Positions 10,639 through 23,092 of a stretch of 64,000 nucleotides of DNA are shown here, one piece after another. Under the pieces are notes generated by a model, which was not told where the DNA came from, did not search any database, and was given only the letters and a program-made list of their open reading frames with translations. Source of the stretch: Ephemerocybe angulata (lineage: Eukaryota; Basidiomycota; Agaricomycetes; Agaricales; Psathyrellaceae); the NCBI GenBank assembly GCA_013368325.1, contig JAACJK010000220.1:310001-374000 (forward strand), given 5' to 3'. Positions within the stretch are counted from its first letter, which is position 1. Each line of letters opens with the position of its first letter. A program made the position numbers and the translations under genes.

Positions 10639-13600
10639 TTATGGTCGAGCTGCATTGGAAATGTGATGAGCAATACGACACGTGGAAGATGGAGATGAAG
10701 GACGTACAAAGTTGCTCCTTCCGGTAGAACCAGAAGTATCCAGCCACAATGATAAGTTGGCAGATGAGGGCAACCCAGAATAAGGGATAACCAATGATGC
10801 TTTCGCGGATACCATCAGAGTAGTCCCACTTCGCGGCATCGGGGAAGACGAGGGATTGTCCCAACTTATTAGGTGCAGTGGCTCGGGCGACAATGACGAC
10901 GATAGAGCCGAGTAGTTGGGAGAATGCCAGTGTTGCACAAACGTGGAGACGAGAGAGAGTCTAGATTACCGTAAGCCTCATGGTTATATAAAAATGGAAG
11001 CAAGCGTAAACGTACCTGGAGCAAAATCATACCCAATCCTACACCCTGAACAGCATCGAGCACTCCGAGCCATAGCCAGAGAGAGACGCTAAGGTAAGGT
11101 CCACTGGCTCCTCCCCACGGGACGTATAGTCCGAGCGAAGAGGTACCCCAAAGCATCTGTGCCCATCGAGGAGCTCCCAGCCCAACTGCGAACACAGGCA
11201 AGAGCCATGTGTGCGTTTTACTGAAATGAGTCAAGATGAAAAGGAGCGCAGCCCAAACGAAGATGAAGAAGACGATGACGAGGATGAGAATCTGCCACTT
11301 GGGGATGGGGACGTTCCACAGGAAACTCCAGTTACGACCATAGGGCTGCACATATGTCAGTCAAGAGCGTTGGGTCCGATCTCAAGAAAGTCACATACCG
11401 AGCTCAGCCAGTAGTCACGCAAGACTTCAGAGATCAAGAACCAGATGACAAGCTTCCTGCGGAACAGGGTCTTGAGGAAGTGGGGGACTTTGGGAGGTGT
11501 CTGGCGGTAGTACTCGGGGAGACCGTACAACATGAGGAATGCGAAGATGAAACTCATGACGGCAAGGGGCCACGTAGCGAGGACGATATACCAGGGTGGC
11601 ACATAGCCGTCTGGGCGTCCGTTGAGAGAGTTACCCCAGTACCACAAGGCGGCGACCCAGATCTGCTGAGATCCCTGGACGACGCAGGCTCGTAGCGTCC
11701 AAACTTCCGTTGCAGCTCCCTAAGAACAAATGGTCAGCGAACGAAAGGCATTGGAACAAAAGAGACGCACAGCTTCTTCACCGAAATTCAAACCGAAAAA
11801 CAGGAATCCAGCAGCTGACGCAACGGCGTAGCACCATGTCGCGACGTTGGAAAGGACCTTGTGCGCAGGATGCAATGCCTCGTGAATGGTAGGCAAGCCA
11901 ATTAGGAAGAAGGCGAGGCCGAAGAAGATCCATGGCGCAGCGAGGACGTAAACCGAGGGCTTGAGCCTGAAGAGGGGGTACCATACGGCTGATGCAGCGA
12001 AGAAGACGGCTCCGAGAATGTAGAGCTGAACGTCGTCTGCCCAGTTACGACCTGAAAGGAGAGTGATCTGGAAACTAGTGGCGCTCAACATCTGACCCAA
12101 TGCAATCACGATTGTGTACAGAGGCCATCCTCCCAGTTCGCGAGACATGGCGATTTGAAGGCGAGTCATAGGCACGGAGTCTGGTGGTCCACCCTCGTGG
12201 AATGATTGTCCATCGAACTCGCCTTGCATGTTGGGCGCTAACAAAAACCTTAGCATCGAAAGAAAACAATGGTCAAGCACAACTCACAATCTGGGCGAGA
12301 ATAGAGAGAACCGCTCGGGGTACCCCAAACAGAGTCGCGATGTCCTGAACGGATGCTGGCAGCGCTGGAAGTGAGCTTGTCCTTCTTCACTTTGCCGAAG
12401 AAAGTCTCCTCGCTCTTGACCAAGAACTTCTCGATAGACAGTTCTTGTTCGGAGTTCTTCGAGTTAAGGGCTTGCAGTTTCTGGACGAACTCTGCCGCAA
12501 CACCACCGTCGGAATCCGTGAACTAAGACATGGTCAGCATGAGCACATAACGCCACATGGAAAAGATACTTACAGAAGCGATGGCCTTGTTGAGGGGAGA
12601 GTTGGACTTTTCCTCGACGATGGAAGTGATGGACTCGACCGATGAAACCCTCGAGTGTGCTCCGAAGGGCCTGTTTGGCATCAGCCCACCCTCCAGGAAA
12701 GGATCAGGTGCATGGCGTTGATCGCGTCCAATGGTCTTGTTTGCCCTCTCCAAGAAGTTGTTGAAGCCTTCTCCGTTGTTTGTCGCGACGCTCCCTCGTT
12801 GGCTCTTGCTGAAGTAATCGTTTCCTGCACCGAATTCTTGGGCGCTTCCGGGTGTTGACAGGTTATCCGCGCTCCACATGGCTGGCGTTCCAGGAGTGTG
12901 TGGTCCATCGTTGAAGCTGCGAAGACTGGCATTGTCCCATTCAGGTTGTGTAGGCTGGGGCATGTGGACAGGGTCCCAATCATCAGTCTCTGCGACCGGG
13001 CGGTGGTTAGAGAAATCGCAGTCGCTTTCTCTCCACGCATTGGCACCTGCGAGTTTGCGACTCTGGCCGATACTGCGTTTGTGGAAGTCTTCCATGCGTT
13101 GACGCCATTCGACGACGGGGAAACGCTGGAGAGCAGACCGAGCACGAAGGACAGCGCGCTCTTCCTCTGTCGATTTGAGGGCCAATTTGATCGTCTTAGT
13201 CAGCTGCGAAAGCATGTGGTTCGTTGCGCTGGATTCGACGGGGAACCACTGGGGAAAAATCAGAAATTAGCTGAAACAAAGGGAAGATGCGACTTACCCA
13301 ACCGGGCATGAGACCCAAACCACCGAGACGTGAACCAACACCAAGAGCACCCTTACGACCGAACTCGACGGCGACAAGACCGAAAGGCTCATCACGGGAT
13401 GGAATCAGAGCGAAGTCAGCTCCACTGAAGAGGTAGGGCGGGAGAGCAGTGAACTCGGGCTTGGAGTAGACGCGGTCAGGGTACATTTCCATGAGACGAG
13501 CAAGCTTTTCAGCGGCGAAACGACCGTAGAGATCGATAACGGGGCCGACAGCAATGACCTGAATGCTAGGCCTCTTATCCAAGCTATAGAAAATGTTCAG

Positions 13601-16600
13601 TCAATATTTATCCGACGGCGCTGAGAAAAACACTACTCACAGCGACGGCAAAACATCAGCAATGAGATCGACACCCTTCTGCTTGGACCATCGACCAACG
13701 AACACGAACAGATCCGAATTGGGGTCTTGCTTGATGCCAGCCCACTCCTGCGCCTGACGCTTGTGCTCCGGACGAGCAGCTTCCGCGACTTGGTCAATCT
13801 GGACATTCTTCGCCTTAACCGGGGTCTCATCCAACGCAGCGATATCAGTAGGATCGGGATTTGGAAGAGAGTCGACATGCTTCAAGGTCCAGAGTGCAGG
13901 ATAACGAGCCCAAGAACGCTTTCCGTACTTGTCGGACACACCAGCAACACCGACGCTCTTCTGATGTGTACTGATGAAGGAGGCCGCGGCGTGCAGCAAG
14001 TTGAACGTGTTACCAAACTGAACGTACTTGGTGCAGTGTTCCTTGCTGATGTTGAACGCGGAGCAGACCTCCTTCATTTCCTCCTTGGTTCGGAGTGGCC
14101 AGAGACCCTGGAACTCGGCGTTGTGAAGCGACAGACAGACAGGAAGAACCTTGGGGAGCAGGTAGATGGGAGCGAGAGCACCGTGGTAATCGTTGATGTG
14201 GTAGATATCGATGGTAGGGTTGCGGCGAACTGTGGCGGCAATGGCCTGATTCCAAGTCGAGTAGAAGATGGCAGAGCTAAGATCGTCCATGCGAGCGGGA
14301 TAGGGATCGGACTTGGTTTGTGCGCGGAAGACAGGACTGTCGAGGATGACATAGGTGATGTTGTCCAGTTGATGCGTCTCGACTTCGATGAGGTAGGGTT
14401 CTCCGAAGATAATGACCTCAATGGGATCGGCCGGGTCTCCAGCGGGGTATTCTAAATCCTTGACCTTGGGGATGACCCAGATAAGGTCGACATCCGACAT
14501 GGCCTTGCCCATAAGACTTGACATGACACCCAATCCACCGATCTTGACCTTGAGCTTCCAATCGATGATTTCATACTCGAGGGTGGCAATGAGAACCTTG
14601 CGACGCTTGTTCTTGTCTTCAGGCCAGCCGATGATTTCTGCCGGACCCTTGCTTCCAAAGAGCTTCTCCTTCACTGGCGTCGAGTCCTTCAGATCGTTCG
14701 TCGATTTGCCGAAAGCACCGAGAATAGGGAAGTAGTTCGTGCTCGACTTGGCCTTGACACCGTAGCGATTGTACTTGATGCCGTAGAACGTCCACATGAA
14801 GATCAAGACTGCGAGAGTACCGGTGATAAGAGGGATGGAGAGGAGGAGAGCATACATGATCGCGCCTACAAGAGCGTGGCCGCGAGGCTGCAAACTCCAA
14901 GACATGTCCACATCGTCGACCATGAGACGCCACGAGAGATGAGGGTATGGCGGCGCGGTGATGTTGAGGTAATTCGGTGCGACAGTGTTCGGGGGAAGAC
15001 GGTCGAGTACACCGTCGCCATCCGTGTCTCCGTAGAAGTAATCATCGCTGAAGTCGAAGATGTTCAACTGCATGTAAGTGGGCCAGGCAGCCATGATATC
15101 CAACTCCCAGACGTCTTGATCGTTGACCTCCATCAAAAAGTTAATCCCCTTATCGAAGCCCCAGTTGTTGAACGGTCCGCGAACTAAGAACTGGGGGACG
15201 CGACGAGGAGCGCCAGTATACATGCCATCGGCATGAACGACAGTAGCAGAGGAGGTGGCAAGTTTGCTCCAGTCTGCGGATACGAAGTTAGAGAGGCATT
15301 GAAGAAAGTTGCAAGAAAACGTACACTGAACAATGATGTGGGCACCCTTCCAGACGTTGTCCTTGCCCTGGAAGATGTTGCCGTCGATGGTGGTCTTGTC
15401 TTCATAGGCCGCCCAGTTTGACCAGGTCTTGCCATAATCTCCACTGTATCTGAACATGTCCGCGCCAACAGCCTTGTGCACAAAGGTGTAGACGTTGCTT
15501 GCTTCTGTCAAGGCGGTCTTATCGTAATCAGCATTGTTGAAGACCATGACATTGTCGGCAGCGCCCTTCCTGAGCAAAAAGTGGTCGACAGCCTGTGCAA
15601 TCGATCAGAATATAGCAAGTGAGGACAAGGCAATTACTTACTCCAGTATCTCCTCCGCCCGTTGCTTCAGCGGATGGCTTCGTCACTGTCATGCGAATGA
15701 TGCCGTCGGGGACGTTGTTCAATGTTGCAGACCAGGACCACGCCGAAACATCCCCGCCAGTAATGATGTTGGGATCGGGATTGTTGACCGGACCACAAGT
15801 TGGCTTGCCAGAGATAGTTGGAGCGCTCACTTTAGTGTTAGACGACACGTCAAAAGTGATGCTGTTGGTAACACTGTCGCAATTCATTTCGACATTGAAT
15901 TCCAAGACGACGTTTACCGAGGACCCGGCGTCCGAGGAGATGCGGTGGTCGTGCCCAGGGGAGAACTTGGTTATCGCTGGAAGGGGGGCAACCCATTGCG
16001 CGACAGGCACGAATGCCTTGAAGGCGAACGGCTCGAGCGTGATGGACGGGATGCAACCGAATACGGCGTTCTCTCCAGCACCCGGATTGGCCACGCCCGA
16101 ATCTTCAGTAGTTATGGTTTCATAAGGGGCGAAGAGGTTACGCATTCTACCTGGTGGGAAGGGAGTGACGTTGCTCTGGTCGCCGGTGCAGGAAAAGGTG
16201 AACGTGGTAGTGGTGTTTTCGTTACTGAACAGCAAGAAAACGGGATCATTGAATTCCCCTGTGACGTTTTGGAGCCCGTTGGAGAGTTCTTCGCGGACGA
16301 AGGTCCATAGACCCTGATCGGTAGGGGCAGTGGAATAAGGACGCTGGATTGTGTGGATGACTTTTCGCAATTGACGAAGACCGTAGCCATCTTGCAACAC
16401 GCCGTAGACATCGCGAAGTTGGAACATTCGGCGCCAGAGACGACGCGTGTTGGCAGTCGGATCGAAGTGATCGAGGGTATTCCAGTCGTCGAGACATCCA
16501 AGCAACGACTTGCTCAGAGGGATGTTGAAGTATTGATCTGAGCCCAATTTGTAGCACCCATGTCTCTTCCAGGCGGTGTTGCTGAACATGGCTTGGCGTC

Positions 16601-18457
16601 TACATATGTGTGTCAGCAACGAAGTGCAAGAGTCTATCGTCAACCTTACCCATAAAGATAATTGGATGCGCCATTGTCGTAGGTATAAATGTTTTGCTCT
16701 TCACCGTAGTACATCTGCAACACAGGTCAGAGATGGTGTTTTAGCCCTTGGGAGGAGGAAACGGACCAAAGGTATACCAGGCATCACCAACGACGAGATG
16801 AAGGTCCCAAGAGCCGCTCTCTGTGTCCCGTTCTCCATGCTCTGCCAGCGGAAGATATCGAAATTACTTGTTCCATACATGTGTCGTGGGTCGACTTTTC
16901 CAGCCATGGAACCTCCACCAGGGTTGATCAGATCGTTTGTCACGAAAATCTGGTTCCAGGCTTCGACCAAGTCTCCACCGGTGTCGAAACCGACTTCGAG
17001 ATTTCCCTCCATGCCTAGGAGGCGAGCCATAGCACGATAAATTGAGTAGTGGAAGGCTGTTGCATCCAAGCCATTAAGGCCCTTCTCTCTCAGGAAGTAT
17101 TGGTCGTCCGATTCGCTGAGATTAGCTGCCTGAAGGAAACCCCCTGGTCGCTGAGTAGGAGTACGGCCGCGACCCCTAAAGCGCAATCAGTATACACCGA
17201 TTAGGAAGGTGAAAAGGCTCAACATACAAGTAGAGTGATGCAAAGGTATCACCACCCGTCACTTCGCCAGGAATGAAGAAGTTGTTCTTGCCGAGGTCTG
17301 CAGCACACTTGCGAGTATGGGTCGCCCAGTTGGTCAGTCCATCCACTGTTACCTGGAGGGCTTTGTCGACACGGATGGCATCAATATCCAGTGCTTTGAT
17401 CACCAAGCATGAAAAGACTTGAATCCTCTCCATGACATCAGGTCGCCATTCACGGAGACGATCTTGCACGGACGCGAACTTGGAAAGCTGACGTTGCCAA
17501 TCCGGGTGAACACCGAAAGCTTCCATGTCACCGTACTGGTCGAAGTCGGACAAGAAGCAGCCGTTTGTCTCGACCGTCACGATCGTGCCATCCTCCATCC
17601 AGAATTTTGGCATCTGGCATGAATCATTGCGAGAGTTGATGATCTGTGCCGTTGGTGGGCGATGAGTGATCGAAGCGGGAAGGCTATCACGAGAACCGTA
17701 CCTTGAAGTCAGCGTACTCGTTGAATCCCCAAGGTGCATATTTGGGATACTTGTACACTGCTTTATACTCGTTCAGTTGGAAGGCGGCGCTCGAGTTGAG
17801 ATGTCTGATAAGAGGCGTCAGTGATATACGTGACTGCGGAACCGGTTGCCGTACCCATCGAAACCAATCAAATCGTTCATCGTGCCGACAGTGAAATCGG
17901 CCATGAAGTACATGCCCCGGGCATGGATTGCATCGATGACACTGCGCCAATCATCGATGTTCCCCCAGTGAGGGTCGAGGACGCTGAAGTCCAGTGGCGA
18001 GTAACCTATGCCAGCAGTGAGTAAAGTGAAGAGGGTCGAGTAATAGCTACGTACTGTCAGCCTGCCAAATCATATTGAGGAAGGGGGTACCGGACATGAA
18101 GATGAGTTTGATGCCCATGCCCTGCAGATAGTCCAGCTTGGACTCCAGGCCCTTCAGATCACCTCCAAAACGCAATTGGGTTTCCCGCCAGTCCCACTCG
18201 TGGTGGGACTTGAAAAAGTCGTTGTTCGAGGGGTCGCCATCGGCAAACTTGTCCATGAGAATGGTGTATGTGGGGAGGGCACGCCAGTTCTGGGGCGAGG
18301 GGGTATATTTGCCGCTTGGCCGGTCGGTGTCGTACTGGAGGGGCGACTGGGCATCCTTCTTGGTGTTGAGGTTGTAGCCGACGAGGTCGTCACGATACGG
18401 GGATGCATTGGCCACGGAGGCAAGCAGGAGCAGCGACGAGAACCATGGCAGCTTCAT
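10639..18457 (-). CDS. ags1: Cell-wall alpha-1,3-glucan synthase (Ags/Mok1)
   Basis: A gene spanning 7.8 kb with many introns fits the roughly 2,400-residue family. It starts with a signal peptide ([18 protein letters not shown]). The extracellular GH13 amylase-like domain follows, with AIRVDKALQ near 17,375 (nucleophile Asp) and FIPGEVTGG near 17,275 (acid Glu). The cytosolic GT5 glycogen-synthase-like domain has [16 protein letters not shown] near 14,540, HINDYHGA near 14,190 and [15 protein letters not shown] near 13,390. The C-terminus is multi-spanning. The likely end is YRKEQLSRP after a last intron with donor GTACGT; without that intron the stop would be at 10553. The enzyme makes and exports cell-wall alpha-1,3-glucan. 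Confidence 0.95.
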
Positions 18458-18919
18458 GGGCGCGGATGCGCTGAGATAGATGGTTCAAGATAACGGCCTG
18501 GCTGGGCCCCGGGAGGAACGAACAGGGGAAAGGAATGTGGAAACGGCGTGGCAGTTGGGAGAATATATTGGACGCGCAGGACTCTTTCCGGCACAGCGCC
18601 CAAAACTTTGTTTACCCCAGTTTGGCACTGCCCAGCCCCTGAACGGCAGTGCCACACGCTGTTCCCAAGCCCCGGAATCAGCACAGCTTGCCCGCACCCA
18701 ACCCGACTTGAAACCGGCACACTTCTCCGCCGCGGGCGGCACGGCCAAAGCTCACTCCGCCCCGAGCGCTTACTGGCCCCGGCTGACCGTGGGAGGCAAA
18801 CTTTAGGGGCGGCGGCTGGGACAATAACGCGCAGCAGCGACTTAGTGCAGAATTCTTTGTGGTCTGGTCGTTGTGCGCCTTCATGTCCTTCTAGCCGGGT
18901 CCGTCTGCCACCCTCGTAT
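18458..18919. promoter_or_regulatory. Divergent promoter ags1/STE11
   Basis: This GC-rich stretch of 462 bp lies between the glucan synthase (-) and STE11 (+) start codons. An A/T patch with GAATATATT near 18560 could act as a TATA-like element. The STE11 frame stays open upstream of its first ATG, but only with non-ATG codons, so I do not extend the gene. Confidence 0.45.
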
Positions 18920-21900
18920 ATGGCCGCTCTGGCAGCAACCACCCCCTTTCTGCCGATAGACTCGTTCCCCCTCACCCCTGCAAAATCGTCTTCACCCACA
19001 ACTTATCACCCATACCCCCAGTCACGCCCCTTCATGAATCACAATAACGACCACAGGACGAACCGCTCGCCCTCAAACAGCCCCCAGAGCGCAGGCCACA
19101 GTATACTCGACCCCCCGGAAGGCGTCGCATTCTCCGAGTTTCTAAGAACATGGACCCATGCCCACATCGCCCAATGGTTGGTCGACATGAGGTGTGGTGC
19201 CCACGCAGAAGCCTTCAGAGTGCATGAAATCCACGGAGATCTGCTCCTGGAGCTGGAGGCGCCGGTGCTGAAGGAGATGAACATCGCGAGCATTGGAGAT
19301 CGCATTAGGATTCTGAAAGGAGTCCAGCTTCTCCGCCAGCGCTGTGCATCGAGAACAGCAGCTCCTAGCTCGCCTTTGCGCCCCTCAGATGCCCACAACC
19401 GGACGCCGTCAGAAAGCAGATCCGCAGGGCTGCTACGAAAAGAGCACGGCAGGCCTCCTCCACTCCAGCTCCAGCCCAATGCCAATAAAGGAGACTTGCC
19501 CGACATCATTCGAGAACCAGCGCCCGACTCTGCAACAACACGGGCGACCACCACTCTACCCCCCGTCAGGCCACTTCCTCAGCCGCAGCAAGCAGTACTG
19601 AATGGATCCCTGTCAACCCCAGGTGGACGCGCCAACCTGCCCCCTCTTCCTCCACCACCCAGAGGCCAGCCCCCTCCCCCGCCATCCCACGTCAGTCTCA
19701 GTCGTCCAGGAGGTACCCCACGCTCCTGGGCTTCTGATGCACCATCGTACACTTCTCAACCACTCCCACCAACTCCGCAGAACCAGAACCAGTTGTCGAC
19801 CCCGACCGGCAACTGGTCAAACCATCATCATTCCTTGTCTGGTTCGGGACTGCCGAAAGGCCCTGCCAGATCAACCTCTCCCCTACCCCCGACACCACGA
19901 GTGCGTGGACCTGTCGCCAATAAGAACGGCCATAGTGTCACTTCTCCCAACAATAGCCCCGCGGGTAAGCTGGGAGGAACGCGCTTGGGTAACCACCCCT
20001 ACGCAAGTGCCCAATCTACGCTCCAGCCTCCTAATCTCCAAGGGCACAACTTGTCGCCCATAGAAGAGGCATTCAATTCACACCAGGGGTCTTCGACGCC
20101 CTCCCCTCCCTCACAAGGATACGGCCGTGGACAATACCCTCCACCCAGTCTCGACGATATAAAAAAGAAGATTGTCAAGTTCGTCATCCCAGACGAAGGG
20201 ACTTCCATTACAATCGATGTCACGAACTGTTCCAGGGGCCAGGAAGTCATCGAAAAGGTTCTGAAGAAGATTGGCAAAGGCGGATTGAGAAGCTCTGACC
20301 CAGATGCAGGCCGCGACTTTGGATACTTCAATGTTGACGGCTGGGCGGTCTATCATGATACGGATGACGGTATAGGTATGCCACTTCCATTTAATCCACT
20401 GTATAGATTTAACTGTGTTTAGGCGAGCCTCTGAACGAGTCGCAGCTCCTGGCGATCTGCAACGACCCCGACCACCCTGCCCGGCAATATGGCCTGACTG
20501 TGCGCAAACCAAGTCGAGAACAATACCAAAGAAGCACAAGCCCCTTGTCCTTTGCAGGTGGCAAATACCTTGCTCCTGGACAGAGTAGCAAAGCCACGAA
20601 ACGCGCCAGTGCTATCAGCATCCTCAGTGGCCTTGGCGTACCGAACCCTGAAAGTGCACTCTCAGAACCTACATCTCCCACCTCCTCCGTTCCTTTCCCC
20701 AATGCCAAACGCCCTTCGAAACTGCGCCATTTCTTCGGACAACGTCCACCGAGCGAGCTCATTACAGACCATCTCCCGGAGTACTTCCCTACCGCAGAGA
20801 AGAAGATACTGCGTACCGCTCGCCACAGCATGCTTATGCGCCACAATACTGTGAAACGGCAGAGTGTTGCGTCGTCTATCCAACCGGGAACCTTGAACTC
20901 ACGGTTCAGCACAAGTACGCAAGGTTCCCATGGACGGAAATCAATCTCTCCATCTCGGGCATCGTTCTCTTCCTTACCTCCCCCTCCCCTTCCCGACAAG
21001 TACGATAATGAAGGCATCCCCAGGATGTCGGTTTCGACCGAAGATGGCCACTCTGTTGAACTTCAATCGGACAGTGCTGGGCCCTCGCCAAGTGGTCCTC
21101 CTCCTCAACTTCTTCCTCCCATTCCAACTGGTAACTTCTCAGACTCGGTGCACCACGAAATATCTGGTACACGGCCTCTTTCGCGTGCCATGTCCACGAC
21201 TTCGAATAACCGCCTCAGTTATCTGTCAGAACTTCGGAGTCATCGCGACTACTCAGACTCTGCGAGCATGATGACGGTGGACGAGATCACTGCCGAGGTG
21301 GAGAGTCGGAGAGTTAGCAAGGTCCCAGACATATCGAATCCTGACTTGGACGACTGGACAAAGGTGGAAAACGATGAAGACACGCTGAAGGAGGAAGAAG
21401 AGGATGTGGAAGGCTCGACTTTGAACAATGAGGAGGACGTGGTCGATGACGACGATGAACTCGACGACGAGGAAGACAGCGACGATGATTTCGATATTGC
21501 TATTCCCGCGCGAACGAGTGAGAACTGTGCTCTCTGCACTGCATATTCAACCCATAACTAAACTTCTTTCTTACAGCGAACAAATGGATCAAGGGCGCTC
21601 TGATTGGCGCCGGCTCCTTCGGCAAAGTGTATCTTGGAATGGATGCAAACAACGGGCTTCTCATGGCTGTGAAACAGGTCGAGCTTCCCGTTGGCTCCGG
21701 GCCCAACCAAGAGAGGAAGAAGAGCATGCTGAGTGCCTTGGAGACTGAGATCGAACTCCTCAAGAACTTGCAGCATGAGAACATTGTGCAATATCTTTGT
21801 AAGTATAGCTTTCTCGTCGGGCAATGCTTCGGTACTTATCTTTATCGCAGACTCCTCCCTTGACGACGAGCACCTTAACATTTTCCTCGAATATGTACCT

Positions 21901-22644
21901 GGTGGATCTGTCGCTACCCTCCTGTCGAATTACGGCGCTTTCGAGGAGCAGCTCGTCCGTAATTTCGTTCACCAGATTCTGCAGGGTCTGCACTATCTGC
22001 ACGATCGAGACATCATCCATCGCGATATTAAGGGTGCTAACATCCTCGTCGATAACAAGGGCGGTGTGAAGATCTCTGACTTCGGTATCTCGAAGAAAGT
22101 GGACGACAGTATGTGGATCTATCGTGACTTATTTATCTTGCTCACGCCCGTCATTTACTCCCTATGATAGATCTTCTTGGTGGAAACCGTCTCCATCGGC
22201 CTTCGCTGCAAGGCTCGGTCTTCTGGATGGCCCCAGAAGTGGTGAAACAGACCGGGCATACCAAGAAGGCCGATATCTGGAGCGTTGGGTGTCTTGTTGT
22301 TGAGATGTTGACCGGCGAACACCCATGGGCGCAACTCACCCAGATGCAAGCCATTTTCAAGGTGCGCCATCTGCTCTAGTACATGCTTTACCTATTTTCT
22401 GACTAACGACCGCGCGTTCGGTTAGATTGGCTCCTCCGCCAAACCCGCCATCCCGACTGACATTTCGAGCGAGGCACAGGAATTCTTGAAATGCACCTTT
22501 GAGATCAATCACGAACTGCGCCCCCCTGCCCACGAGCTTCTGCAGAACCCGTGGATTGCGAAGAAATCAAAGAAGTCCAGTCAAAAGGAGAGCGCCAAAG
22601 ACCGGGACAAAGAAAGCAAAGACACTTCACCCGGCCTCGAGTAG
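18920..22644 (+). CDS. STE11: MAP kinase kinase kinase Ste11/Byr2
   Basis: Six exons (18920-20375, 20423-21517, 21577-21798, 21851-22108, 22171-22361, 22426-22644) join in frame to 1,146 residues. A second possible start at 19034 would give 1,108. Order of domains: a SAM domain (about 70-140; [20 protein letters not shown]), a long Pro-rich linker, the Ste11 Ras-binding-like domain (about 412-480; [13 protein letters not shown]), an acidic region, then the kinase (about 852-1125). The kinase has [13 protein letters not shown], catalytic Lys in [24 protein letters not shown] and MAPEVV. Fungal Ste11 relays mating and filamentous-growth signals from Ste20/Ste50 to the MAPKK Ste7. All catalytic residues are present. 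Confidence 0.95.
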
Positions 22645-23092
22645 TCCCCGGTCGCCGAAACGACCGACCACGTTTATTTTCTTCTTCTGCATTTCTTGTT
22701 CTGTATCGGCCTTTTTGCTCTACCGCTGTGTAATAATCTTCCATCACCTCATTTCAACTTGTTTCGTATACCCCACACCCCACTTCGCCTTCCTCATCTC
22801 CGGCCTTCATCGTAAATTATCTCTTTCTCCGATTCTGGCATGGTTTCGCGGACATGTTCTCGTGTCACAGTCGTCTGAACTACTCACGCACGCTTTCCTA
22901 CCATCGCTATCCTCCTATACCTACATGCGTCTACTACTTTCTACCCATTGCTATATTGTCACCCTATATTATACTTTCATCCCTCTCAAACGTCTTCATG
23001 CCGCACATTTTGGTTTCACCAACCAACGTTCCGAACAACCCTCATCCTTTTAGCACTGTATGTATGTTGGGACTATAGATGTATCAGGAATA
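22645..23092. other. Convergent 3' intergenic region
   Basis: A pyrimidine-rich 448-bp stretch between the STE11 stop and the TRM1 stop. It probably carries both 3' UTRs. The open frames through it have no family resemblance. Confidence 0.45.

Noticed and set aside
18548..18919. Upstream extension of STE11
   Set aside because: The frame is open but has no ATG, is extremely GC-rich and overlaps the shared promoter with the glucan synthase.
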